A stretch of 64,000 nucleotides of DNA, taken from positions 248,001 through 312,000 of the forward strand of contig NZ_CANLNE010000003.1 in the NCBI RefSeq assembly GCF_947492555.1. Direction: 5' to 3'. This document shows positions 29,252 through 38,500 of this stretch, piece by piece. Position 1 is the stretch's first letter, and every line of letters begins with the position of its first letter. Source of the DNA: an uncultured Roseobacter sp. (GTDB lineage Bacteria; Pseudomonadota; Alphaproteobacteria; Rhodobacterales; Rhodobacteraceae). A program made the translations under genes and the position numbers. The notes beneath the pieces are model-generated. The model was not told the DNA's origin. It worked only from the letters and a program-made list of their open reading frames with translations, and searched no databases.

Positions 29252-29851
29252 ATGGCTTTTTCACTTCCTGATCTTCCTTATGCCCACGACGCTCTGGCTG
29301 GCAAAGGCATGTCCGCGGAGACACTGGAGTACCACCACGATCTGCACCACAACGCCTATGTGACCAATGGCAACAAGGCGATCGAGGGCACCGAGTGGGA
29401 AGGCAAATCGCTCGAAGAGATCATCAAGGGTACCTATGACGCCTCTGCCGTGGCGCAGAACGGTATTTTCAACAACATCAGCCAGCTGTGGAACCACAAC
29501 CAGTTCTGGGAGATGATGGGGCCGGGCGACAGCGCGATGCCGGGTGAGCTGGAAAAGGCGATCACCGACAGCTTTGGCTCGGTCGACAAGTTTAAGGATG
29601 ACTTCAAGGCCGCGGGCGCGGGTCAGTTCGGCTCCGGCTGGGCGTGGCTGGTGAAAGACACCGACGGCAGCCTGAAGGTCACCAAGACCGAGAACGGCGT
29701 GAACCCGGTCTGCTTCGGTCAGACGGCCCTGCTGGGGTGTGACGTGTGGGAGCATTCCTACTACATCGATTTCCGCAACAAACGCCCGGACTACCTGTCG
29801 AACTTCCTCGACAACCTCGTGAACTGGGAAAATGTAGCCAGCCGGCTCTGA
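29252..29851 (+). CDS. sodB: Superoxide dismutase, iron type
   Basis: 199-residue Fe/Mn superoxide dismutase. Metal ligands by family alignment are His28 ('LEYHHDLHH'), His82 ('WNHNQFW'), Asp164 and His168 ('DVWEHSYYIDF'). Gln78 in 'NNISQLWNH' occupies the FeSOD-type glutamine position, favouring iron. No signal peptide, so cytoplasmic. Sarcosine oxidases next door generate H2O2, so oxidative-stress proximity is suggestive only. It ends with an intrinsic terminator. Confidence 0.95.
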   Translation: MAFSLPDLPYAHDALAGKGMSAETLEYHHDLHHNAYVTNGNKAIEGTEWEGKSLEEIIKGTYDASAVAQNGIFNNISQLWNHNQFWEMMGPGDSAMPGELEKAITDSFGSVDKFKDDFKAAGAGQFGSGWAWLVKDTDGSLKVTKTENGVNPVCFGQTALLGCDVWEHSYYIDFRNKRPDYLSNFLDNLVNWENVASRL

Positions 29852-29880
29852 TCCCAGGCCACCGTTTTCCTGCACATTCG

Positions 29881-29910
29881 AAAGGTCCTGCCCAGGGGTG
29901 GGGCCTTTTT
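29881..29910 (+). terminator. Intrinsic terminator after sodB
   Basis: A 13-position stem with wobble pairs ('AAAGGTCC' with 'GGGGCCTTT' at its base) and a TTTTT tract, 29 bp after the sodB stop. Confidence 0.7.
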
Positions 29911-29965
29911 ACTTGTTGGCCGTGCCAATTCGGATCACAACCACGCTCAGAGGAGCAGGGTTGCG

Positions 29966-30883
29966 ATGAACGAGCGAACCAAAGGCGTGCTGGCGATGAT
30001 CGGGGCCTGCAGTATCTGGGGGCTCTCCCCCATGTATTACAAGCTGTTGTCGCACATTCCGGCGGTCGAGGTTCTGTCGCACCGGATGATCTGGTCACTG
30101 GTCCTCTTTGCGGTGCTGCTCGCTGTGCAGGGGCGGTTGCGCGAAATCACCCGCTCCATGAACACCCTGCGCACATTCACACTGGTGGCCATTGCCTCGC
30201 TGATGATTGCGGCGAATTGGTCGCTCTTCATCTGGTCGGTGCAGACCGGCAATACCACGCAGACCTCGCTAGGGTACTACATCTACCCGCTGGTGGCGGT
30301 CGTGATCGGGCGTCTTGTGTTTGGCGAGATGTTGAGCCGCACGCAATGGGTGGCGGTGGCCTTCGCGACACTTGCGGTGTCAATCCTGACCGTGGGTCTG
30401 GGCACCGTGCCTTGGATTGCCCTGACGCTGGCGATCACCTTTGGGTTCTACGGGCTGATCAAAAAGCAGCAGAATGCGGGCCCCGTGGTGTCTGTGACCG
30501 GGGAAATCCTGCTGTTGATGCCGGTCGCGCTGCTCGTGTTGTTGCAAACGCATCACGATGGTGGTGCGGTTTTTGGTGGTGATCGGCAGACGATGGCGCT
30601 GCTGATTTTTGCCGGACCGATCACTGCGCTGCCGCTGATCCTGTTTTCCTACGCGGCCCGCCGATTGGCGATGACATCCGTCGGCCTGCTGCAGTACATC
30701 AACCCGACACTGCAATTCGCCTGCGCGGTTTTCGTGTTCTCAGAGCCGTTCGGCCCATGGCACGTCGCGGCATTTGCGTTGATCTGGAGCGCGCTGGCGC
30801 TCTATTCCGCCACCGCCTATCGTCAGGACAAGGCGCGGCGCAAAGCGTCCCGCGCGGCGGCAGCATCTGGCACGATTTCATAG
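29966..30883 (+). CDS. rarD: EamA-family transporter RarD
   Basis: 305-residue DMT-superfamily permease with ten predicted helices in two EamA repeats. 'KGVLAMIGACSIWGLSPMYYKLL' at the N-terminus is typical of RarD. The family exports small metabolites; chloramphenicol sensitivity in the original RarD is the only named phenotype I know. Its 3' end overlaps the convergent LOG gene by 61 bp. Confidence 0.9.
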   Translation: MNERTKGVLAMIGACSIWGLSPMYYKLLSHIPAVEVLSHRMIWSLVLFAVLLAVQGRLREITRSMNTLRTFTLVAIASLMIAANWSLFIWSVQTGNTTQTSLGYYIYPLVAVVIGRLVFGEMLSRTQWVAVAFATLAVSILTVGLGTVPWIALTLAITFGFYGLIKKQQNAGPVVSVTGEILLLMPVALLVLLQTHHDGGAVFGGDRQTMALLIFAGPITALPLILFSYAARRLAMTSVGLLQYINPTLQFACAVFVFSEPFGPWHVAAFALIWSALALYSATAYRQDKARRKASRAAAASGTIS

Positions 30884-31374
30884 TAGCCGTGCAGCGTGTC
30901 ATCGGCGAATCCCTGATCAGTGACATGCTTTAAAAGTGCCAGCAGAGGGTCCCAGTAACCATTTGTATTTACGAGAAATACCGGCTTTTCATGCAGGCCG
31001 AGTTGGCGCCAGGTCAGGACCTCGAAAAGCTCGTCCAGCGACCCCGCACCGCCGGGCAGAACCACGACCGTATCGCAGTTCATGAACATCACTTTCTTGC
31101 GCTCGTGCATGGTTTCGGTCACGACGTAAGAGGTCAGATCGGTCTTGCCGACCTCCCAGGCAACAAGGTGCTGCGGGATCACGCCAAAGGTCTCGCCGCC
31201 CGCCTGCTGCGCCGCCCGCGCAACCGCCCCCATTAACCCCACATCGCCAGCGCCATAGACCAGACGCCAGCCTTCGGCTGCAAGCGTGCTGCCCAGTGCC
31301 GTGGCGTCCGCCAGATAGGCGGGATCAGCGCCGGGGCGCGAGCCGCAGTAGACGCAAACAGATTTCAGGCGCAT
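30823..31374 (-). CDS. LOG-family nucleoside phosphoribohydrolase (TIGR00730)
   Basis: 183-residue Rossmann-fold protein related to cytokinin-activating LOG enzymes, which release free base from nucleoside 5'-monophosphate. 'VCVYCGSRPGADPAY', 'YGAGDVGLMGAVA' and 'LPGGAGSLDELFE' correspond to the family motifs (usually GGGxxGLMG and PGGxGTxxE), with G-to-A and T-to-S substitutions. The ATG at 31374 is chosen as the family start; the frame is open to 31569. It overlaps rarD tail to tail. Confidence 0.9.
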   Translation of the reverse strand: MRLKSVCVYCGSRPGADPAYLADATALGSTLAAEGWRLVYGAGDVGLMGAVARAAQQAGGETFGVIPQHLVAWEVGKTDLTSYVVTETMHERKKVMFMNCDTVVVLPGGAGSLDELFEVLTWRQLGLHEKPVFLVNTNGYWDPLLALLKHVTDQGFADDTLHGYYEIVPDAAAARDALRRALS

Positions 31375-31510
31375 GAGAGTATCCCTTACCGTTGAAATTA
31401 ATGGCAAATGTGATCGCCGGGGTTTTGACCGGTGATAGAGCAGTTGATATGTAGGCTCAACGTCTGTCCCACTGCTCGGGACGGCGAGCATTCGGGAAGA
31501 AGAGAATATT

Positions 31511-33016
31511 ATGCGCGAAGAGGGGGCTGGCACCAAATCAGGTGGCACAGGATTGTTGGCGGCTGGCATCGTGATCGTCGCGGTGATTGCAGCGGGTGCC
31601 TACCTCAGCTTTGGCCCGGAACCCGCGCCAAGTGACGAAGAACTGGCCGCCATCGTAGCTCAGGATGCGTCGGTGCCTTCGCAGGATGCACCTGATGCGG
31701 CGACTGAAGGCGGTACGTCCGATGATGAAGCGGCGGACGGGGACAGTGCAGCCGAGCCACGCGTTGCCCCAAGCATAGATGAGGTCCGGTTGGAGGACGA
31801 CGGTCTGACCGTTATCGCCGGACGCGCGGAACCCGGCGCGCAGGTGTCTGTGCTGGTGGATGGCGAGGAGGTGGCAACTGCAACGGCGGATGCGAATGGT
31901 GCCTTTGCGGCCGTGGGTGTTGTAGCCCCGAGCGATGACGCGCGCGTTCTAACGCTGCAGGCAAACGGGGCGGGCGCGCCTGTGATGTCGGCTGAAGACG
32001 TGATTTTGGCACCGCTTCCGGTGCAAACGGTGGAGACGGACACCGCACCTGCGCGTCCACCGGAGGCCGGCCTGTCCTCCTCTGGGGATGCGGCTCCGGC
32101 AGATACCGCGCTTGCAGAGAGACGCCCGGATACAGGTGGAACGGAGGAGGTCGCGGCGTCGGACGCAATGCCTGCACCGGAGGCCATCCAGCAGGATGAA
32201 ACGGTTGCGGCTAAAGCGGCCCAAGACCCCCCTGAAGTCACAAACCCGTCGGAGGGCGCTGATCCTGTAGATGTTCCGGTGACCGAAGAGCTTGCGACGC
32301 TCGCGCCGGACACCACGCAAACGTCTACGGTCCCCGATGCTGACGTCGTTGTGACAACTGATGAGACTGACGCGCCATCCCGGCCGGATGTTGAGGCGCC
32401 GTCGGCGACCGCACCTACGCAGCCCGAGCCAACCCGGGAAAGTGAGGCAGAGGTCGCTGAGGTGGAGCCTGCTAGCCCATCGCAATCTGTCGCCGTGCTC
32501 AAATCGACCGAGGATGGGGTCGAGTTGCTGCAATCCCAACCGCAAGTGCTGTCGTCGATTGCAATTGACACCATTGGGTATTCTGAGACCGGCGACGTGC
32601 AGTTGTCTGGCCGGGCCGTTGCCGGAACATCTGAAGTGCGTGTCTATCTCGATAACCGTTTTGTCGGCGGCTTGCCCGTCGACGTGAGTGGCGGCTGGCG
32701 TGGTGAGATACCCGAGGTTGATGCGGGCATCTACCAATTACGGGTTGATGAGGTGAACGAAGCCGGTGACGTAACGAGCCGCCTGGAGACGCCATTCAAA
32801 CGCGAGGCGCCTGCAATCCTGGCAGAAGCGTCCGCGGGGCAGGAGGGTCCTGTTCGTGCGGTGACGGTGCAGACCGGCGACACCCTTTGGGCAATCGCAC
32901 GCGACAGATACGGTGAAGGGTTGCTTTACGTGCGTGTCTTCGAGGCCAATCGCGCCGACATTCGTGACCCCGATCTGATCTATCCGGGACAGGTGTTTGA
33001 TCTGCCGGTCGAATAG
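31511..33016 (+). CDS. Membrane-anchored LysM protein with Ig-like segments
   Basis: 501-residue protein. One transmembrane segment (about 14-34, 'GLLAAGIVIVAVIAAGAYL') is followed by an acidic Ala/Pro/Thr low-complexity region, two beta-rich Ig-like units (about 80-160 and 345-425, each with a 'V(S/R)V.(V/L)D' strand) and a C-terminal LysM domain (about 447-500, 'VQTGDTLWAIARDRYGEG'). LysM binds peptidoglycan, so the protein probably spans from inner membrane to cell wall. The low-complexity middle likely acts as a spacer. Partner unknown. Confidence 0.88.
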   Translation: MREEGAGTKSGGTGLLAAGIVIVAVIAAGAYLSFGPEPAPSDEELAAIVAQDASVPSQDAPDAATEGGTSDDEAADGDSAAEPRVAPSIDEVRLEDDGLTVIAGRAEPGAQVSVLVDGEEVATATADANGAFAAVGVVAPSDDARVLTLQANGAGAPVMSAEDVILAPLPVQTVETDTAPARPPEAGLSSSGDAAPADTALAERRPDTGGTEEVAASDAMPAPEAIQQDETVAAKAAQDPPEVTNPSEGADPVDVPVTEELATLAPDTTQTSTVPDADVVVTTDETDAPSRPDVEAPSATAPTQPEPTRESEAEVAEVEPASPSQSVAVLKSTEDGVELLQSQPQVLSSIAIDTIGYSETGDVQLSGRAVAGTSEVRVYLDNRFVGGLPVDVSGGWRGEIPEVDAGIYQLRVDEVNEAGDVTSRLETPFKREAPAILAEASAGQEGPVRAVTVQTGDTLWAIARDRYGEGLLYVRVFEANRADIRDPDLIYPGQVFDLPVE

Positions 33017-33122
33017 CCCGCCGCATCAACGCGCCCAGATAGCGCGCGAATAATCCCCTCTTTGACTGGCAAAGGCCGGATGAGTGCCTTACGTAAGCCT
33101 TTGAACGCAAGCAGGACACTTC

Positions 33123-34964
33123 ATGCCAGCCGATACGACTACAAGCCCGGACGCGGATGACGCGACGGGTGCACAAAAGACGGAAAATGAGGAACGGCAA
33201 TCGGGTTTGCGAACGATCCGCAAGGTCGCGCCCTACCTGTGGCCGGAAGATCCTGCCTGGGTAAGGCACCGGGTTCTGGGTGCGATGGCGCTTTTGATCT
33301 TTTCCAAGCTGATTTCGGTGAGCACACCGTTTTTCTACAAAGGCGCCGTAGATGCGCTGGCTGAGGAAGGCGTGCCCATGCTGGCACTTGGCGCTGTCGG
33401 CTTGACGGTTGCCTACGGTGTGGCGCGGTTGATGACCGTCGGCTTCCAGCAGTTGCGGGATGCGGTCTTTGCGCGGGTTGGCCAGCGTGCCTTGCGGATG
33501 CTCGCGCTGGAGACCTTCAACCACATCCACAAGCTCTCTATGCGATATCACATCACCCGCAAGACCGGCGGGCTCAGCCGGATTATTGAACGTGGGGTGA
33601 AGGGCGTCGACTTCCTGCTACGGTTCCTGCTCTTTTCGATCGGTCCGCTGATGCTGGAACTGGTGCTGGTTGGGATCATTCTCGCGGTGGTGTTCGATTT
33701 CTGGTACCTGCTCGTGGTTGCCGCCACCATCGCACTCTATGTCTGGTTTACCTTTGCAGTGACCGAGTGGCGGGTGAAGCTGCGCCGGGAGATGAACGAC
33801 CAGGACACCGATGCCAACCAGAAGGCCATCGACAGTCTGTTGAACTTTGAAACAGTCAAGTATTTCGGTGCCGAGGCGCGCGAGGCCCGACGCTACGACA
33901 GCGCCATGGAGAAGTACGAAGCGGCGGCAATCAAAACCAACTACAGTCTGGCGTTTTTGAACTTCGGCCAGTCTCTCCTGATCACGGGCGGGTTGATCGG
34001 GGTGATGATTATGGCCGCTATCGGGGTGCAGAACGGCTCTCTTACAGTGGGTGATTTTGTGATGGTGAATGCCTACATGGTCCAGATCACCATCCCCCTG
34101 AATTTCCTCGGCACGGTCTATCGCGAGATCCGTCAGGCGCTGGTGGATATGGGCGAGATGTTCGATTTGCTTGAGCAACCGGCAGAGGTGAAAGACGCCC
34201 CTGACGCAAAGCCGCTGCAGGTGACGGGCGGGCGTGTGGAGCTTGACGCCGTGCGGTTTGGATACGATGCCGAGCGGGCGATCCTGAAGGGGGTCAGCGT
34301 CATTGCGGAGCCTGGAGAAATGGTCGCCATTGTCGGGTCCACGGGTTCGGGGAAATCAACCATCGGCCGATTGCTGTTCCGGTTTTACGATGTGGGTGGT
34401 GGCGCCCTGCGCATAGACGGTCAGGATGTGCGCCAGGTGACGCAGGAAAGCCTGCATGCGGCCATTGGCGTGGTGCCACAGGATACAGTGCTGTTCAACG
34501 ATACGATCCGCTACAATATCGGGTACGGGCGGGATGGTGCGACACAGCAAGAGATAGAAACGGCGGCCAAGGCGGCGCAGATTCACGATTTCATCGAAGG
34601 GCTGCCTGAAGGGTACCAGACGACCGTCGGAGAACGTGGATTGAAGCTCTCTGGTGGCGAGAAGCAGCGCGTGGGGATCGCGCGGACCCTGTTGAAAGAC
34701 CCGCCGATCCTGTTGCTGGACGAGGCGACATCGGCGCTTGATTCCGAGACGGAACAGGACATCAAGGAAGCGCTGATGCAGGCAGGGCGGGGGCGTACAG
34801 TGCTGACCATCGCGCACCGGCTGTCGACCATTGCCGAAGCGGACAAAATCATCGTTCTGGAACAGGGCGAGGTCGTTGAACAGGGTCGACATGAGGACCT
34901 GCTGGAAAAGGGCGGTCGATACGCACAACTCTGGGCGCGTCAGCAATCTGACGAGGCCGCCTGA
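33123..34964 (+). CDS. Atm1/HMT1-type ABC exporter (half-transporter)
   Basis: 613-residue fused permease-ATPase acting as a homodimer. The transmembrane domain spans about 60-340 ('SVSTPFFYKGAVDAL'). The nucleotide-binding domain has Walker A 'GSTGSGKST' (near 405), signature 'LSGGEKQRVGIAR' (near 509) and Walker B 'ILLLDEATSALDSETE'. The sequence fits the ABCB7/Atm1 group, exporting glutathione-linked metal or persulfide conjugates; substrate cannot be proven from sequence. One full palindromic repeat lies immediately downstream. Confidence 0.93.
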   Translation: MPADTTTSPDADDATGAQKTENEERQSGLRTIRKVAPYLWPEDPAWVRHRVLGAMALLIFSKLISVSTPFFYKGAVDALAEEGVPMLALGAVGLTVAYGVARLMTVGFQQLRDAVFARVGQRALRMLALETFNHIHKLSMRYHITRKTGGLSRIIERGVKGVDFLLRFLLFSIGPLMLELVLVGIILAVVFDFWYLLVVAATIALYVWFTFAVTEWRVKLRREMNDQDTDANQKAIDSLLNFETVKYFGAEAREARRYDSAMEKYEAAAIKTNYSLAFLNFGQSLLITGGLIGVMIMAAIGVQNGSLTVGDFVMVNAYMVQITIPLNFLGTVYREIRQALVDMGEMFDLLEQPAEVKDAPDAKPLQVTGGRVELDAVRFGYDAERAILKGVSVIAEPGEMVAIVGSTGSGKSTIGRLLFRFYDVGGGALRIDGQDVRQVTQESLHAAIGVVPQDTVLFNDTIRYNIGYGRDGATQQEIETAAKAAQIHDFIEGLPEGYQTTVGERGLKLSGGEKQRVGIARTLLKDPPILLLDEATSALDSETEQDIKEALMQAGRGRTVLTIAHRLSTIAEADKIIVLEQGEVVEQGRHEDLLEKGGRYAQLWARQQSDEAA

Positions 34965-34977
34965 CCCTTCCGCCGAA

Positions 34978-35051
34978 GGTGGCCTAAAGCCCACCCTACC
35001 TGTTTGCCACACCCGATGCTGCCTGCAGGTAGGGTGGGCTTTCAGGCCACC
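34978..35051 (+). repeat. Dispersed palindromic repeat, copy B (full, 74 bp)
   Basis: Left arm 34978-35002 and right arm 35026-35051 pair except for a one-base bulge; 23-nt centre. It is the inverse orientation of copy A, with centres alignable at about 17 of 23 positions. It lies between two convergent genes (ABC exporter and DUF302), where it could also act as a terminator hairpin. Confidence 0.87.
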
Positions 35052-35058
35052 CATTCAG

Positions 35059-35514
35059 TCATTCGTCGGCGACCGCTTTTGAGGTGAGCTTGTCCAGGGC
35101 CCCGGTCATCATCTGCACGTATTTGGCGTCCGCAGGCAGCCCATGGGCCCCGGCAAAATCCGCAGGGTCGTGATAGACCACGCGCACCACACCTTCATTG
35201 TCGGCATAGGCCAGAACACGCAGCGGCAGATCCAGACCCGCGGTCTGCCCATCCAGCATTGCCGGTGTGCCCAGCTTGGGATTTCCGAACATCAGCATCT
35301 GCGTCGGGCGCAGATCCATCTCCACTTTCGCGGCCCCTGCCGCGTGATCGACCCGCGCAAAGACAGTGGCCCCTGCGGCTTCCACCGCAGCCTCGAGCCG
35401 GTCAATTGTTTCTGCAACCGAATGGGGGCTGGTCTTTTCGATCATATCGGCGGCTCCTGCTGTGGCGGTGATGTTCAGGCCCAGAAGGCTGGCGAAAAAG
35501 AGGGATCGGATCAT
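35059..35514 (-). CDS. DUF302 family secreted protein
   Basis: 151-residue protein with a Sec signal peptide (MIRSLFFASLLGLNITATAGA-A) and a DUF302 domain: 'SVAETIDRLEAAVEAAGATVFARVDH', 'MLMFGNPKLGTPAM' and 'LPLRVLAYADNEGVVRVVYHDP'. The family is ubiquitous in bacteria, with no established biochemical role that I know. It reads toward the ABC exporter and ends next to repeat copy B. Confidence 0.9.
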   Translation of the reverse strand: MIRSLFFASLLGLNITATAGAADMIEKTSPHSVAETIDRLEAAVEAAGATVFARVDHAAGAAKVEMDLRPTQMLMFGNPKLGTPAMLDGQTAGLDLPLRVLAYADNEGVVRVVYHDPADFAGAHGLPADAKYVQMMTGALDKLTSKAVADE

Positions 35515-35593
35515 CGGACTTCCTTGTTTAAATGCGATGATCCAACCCTAGCATGGATCGCCCGGATGTCCCGTCACGCCCGCGTGAAGGCCG

Positions 35594-38500
35594 CTATTCA
35601 GCGGCTTTCAGCGTGGCGGCATGGTCGGATGTCGGCGACAGCGCATCCTCTTCCCAGAGGATCTCTCCCGACACCACACGTCGGGCGTCTTTTTGCAACG
35701 CCCAGTCCCGCGCGACGCGGCTGGCGCGGCCCATGGACATCTTGGCCAGCAGGGTCGCGAGCCATTGCACGTAGGTCGTCGCCCAGACGCGGATGGCCAG
35801 CATCGACGGGGTCACGATCAGGGTCAGAACGGTTGCAATACCCAGCCCGAAAACCACGGCGGTGGCCAGTTGCTTCCACCACAGGGCCGTGGGGCTGTTG
35901 AACGTATAGCCACCCTCTGCAAAGTTCAGGCTGAGGCCGATCATCATCGGTGCGAGACCCGCCATAGTGGTGATCGTGGTCAGCAGGACGGGTCTGATCC
36001 GCGCCTGTGCTGTGCGGATGATTGCCTCGATGCGCGGCATGTACTGGCTGTATTCCTGATAGGTGTCGATCAGGATGATGTTGTTGTTCACCACGATGCC
36101 GGCCAGCGCGACGATCCCGGTTCCGGTCATGATGATCGAGAAGGTCTGATCCATCACCAGCATGCCGATGAGCACCCCTGTGGTCGACAGGACCACCGCC
36201 AGCAGCACGAGGATCGCGTTGTAAAAGCTGTTGAACTGGGCCAGCAGAATGATGAACATCAGCCCAAGCGCTGCGGCAAAGGCGGATTGCAGGAAGGCCT
36301 GGCTTTCCTCTTGTTCCTCCTGATCGCCGGTCCACTCGAAGGTGATCCCCTCGGGCAGAGGATCGCTTTCCAGCCACGCGCTCAGCACGCCAATACGCTC
36401 ATTGGCATTCACCGGTATGAAACGGAGGTTCCCGGCATCAATCCCGGCCTGCAGATCGCGATCTGCCGGGGCCATACGATCGGTGATCTTATAGGCCGTC
36501 TGGTCCGCTGCGGTGATGTCGGCATCCGCACCGGCAGGGCGTAAAACGGCCAGCGTCTCATCCACATCGACGCCGTTCTCCCGCCGGGTTTCTACAAGCT
36601 TCACGAGACCCATGCCCACATCCGCCTTCACATCGAAATAGCGTTTCTGGTCGATCCGGTTGATCTCTGCCAGCTTTGGCACCGGCGTGCGCGTGATGAA
36701 ATTCGACAGCGGGATCAGCCCGTCCGGCGTGCGGACTTTCAGTGTATCGAGGGTCGACAGCACGCGGTCGCTCTCCGGCAGGCGTACCCGGATGTCGATC
36801 TCTTCGTCTGAACTGTCCACGCGCATGGTGTCGAGCATCAGCCCGCGCGTCACCAGTTGCACCATCGCGCCGACCGTGGCCACATCCGCGCCGTAGCGTC
36901 CGGCCTTTTCCACGTCGACGTCAATTTGCCAGTCGATGCCGGGTAGGGGGCGGGTGTCTTCGATCAGGGTCAAGCCGGGGGTGCGTTCGAATTGCGCGCG
37001 TGCGATGGCGGCGGCGTCGGTCAGCGACACGAAATCATCTGCCTTGAGTCGCAGGTGCACGGGCTTGCCCGACGCCGGGCCATCGGCCACTTCCAGCACT
37101 TCGATATTGATGCCCGGCAGCGTTGAAAGCTGCTCCGTCAGCTCGGCGATCACGATGTTGCCGTCCAGATCGGGGCGGCCTGCGCGATCCTCCCAGGGAA
37201 TCGTTTCAAACTGCACCTGTCCGATCAGATCCTTGGGGCGCGCGCCGCCGGAGGTGTCGGTGTTCAATCCACCATCTCCGGCGAAGGAGAAGGCATTGCT
37301 GATGCCGGGATGCGCCAGCACGATCTGTTCGGCCTGGCGGACAAGTTCGTCCTTTTCTTCCAGCGACAGGTTACCGCGTGCGAGAACGTAGACAATGCCC
37401 TGCTCGGGTTCGGATTCCACGAAGAACTCAACACCGCGGTTGTTGTTGGTAAAGAACATCAGGACAGAGCCGACAAAGATGAAAACGATACCGGCCATGA
37501 TCAGTGGCATGACCGGATTGCCGGCAATGCTCTGGATGAAATACCCAAAGAGCGACCGTTGATAGCCCGCGTTGATCTGGTCAGGCTCCCGGCGGAAAAA
37601 CTTGCTGACCAGCCAGCGACCGAAGCGTCCAAGGCGTGTGAGCAGTGCAAAGGCTGACACCAGCGTCAGCAAGAAGCCACCCAGGGCCACAAAGAGGCAG
37701 GCCGTGGCGGCAAGGATGAAGAGGAAAACAACCAGCAGTGTGGGGATCACCGATGAGACGATCTGCAGGCTGTTCATGGCGGCAAATTGCATGCCGATCA
37801 ATCCGAAGATGGGACCCATGAGGCCAACGACGGCCATCATGACAAAGGCGACGGGGAAAAGTGCCAGATGCAGGTACCAGCGCAACCCGGCAATCGCCTT
37901 CATGTAGTCTGACATCCATCGTTCCAGACGTCCCGTGACGCCGCCCATCACGGGCAGGTAGATCAGCGCCACGACCAGCGAGGCCGAGAGCACGAAAATC
38001 AGGGTGACCGGCAGCATGCCCATGAATTCGCCCGGCACACCGGGCCAGAACAGCATGGGCAGAAACGCGCAAAGTGTCGTCGCCGTAGAAGAGATGATCG
38101 GCCAGAACATGCGCTTGGCGGCATCCACATAGGCCTGCATCGGGCCCACGCCCTCTTGCTGGCGCTTGTCGGCGTATTCGACCACCACGATGGCGCCGTC
38201 GACCAGCATGCCCACGGCAAGGATCAGCCCGAACATCACGATGTTAGAGATGGAAATGCCCATGAGCGCGAGAAAGGCAAAGCACAGCAGGAAGGAGGTG
38301 GGGATTGCGAAACCCACCAGCAAGGCCGCGCGAATGCCCAGAGCCGCCAAAACGACGATCATCACCAGCGCAATGGCCGTGAAGACGGAGCCCAGAAGCT
38401 GCTGCACCATCGCATTCACGATCCGCGACTGGTCATTCGATGTGCCCACTTCGACGGCTGCGCGCAGACCTTCGGGCCAGCCCGCGCTCTTCTCCTCGAC

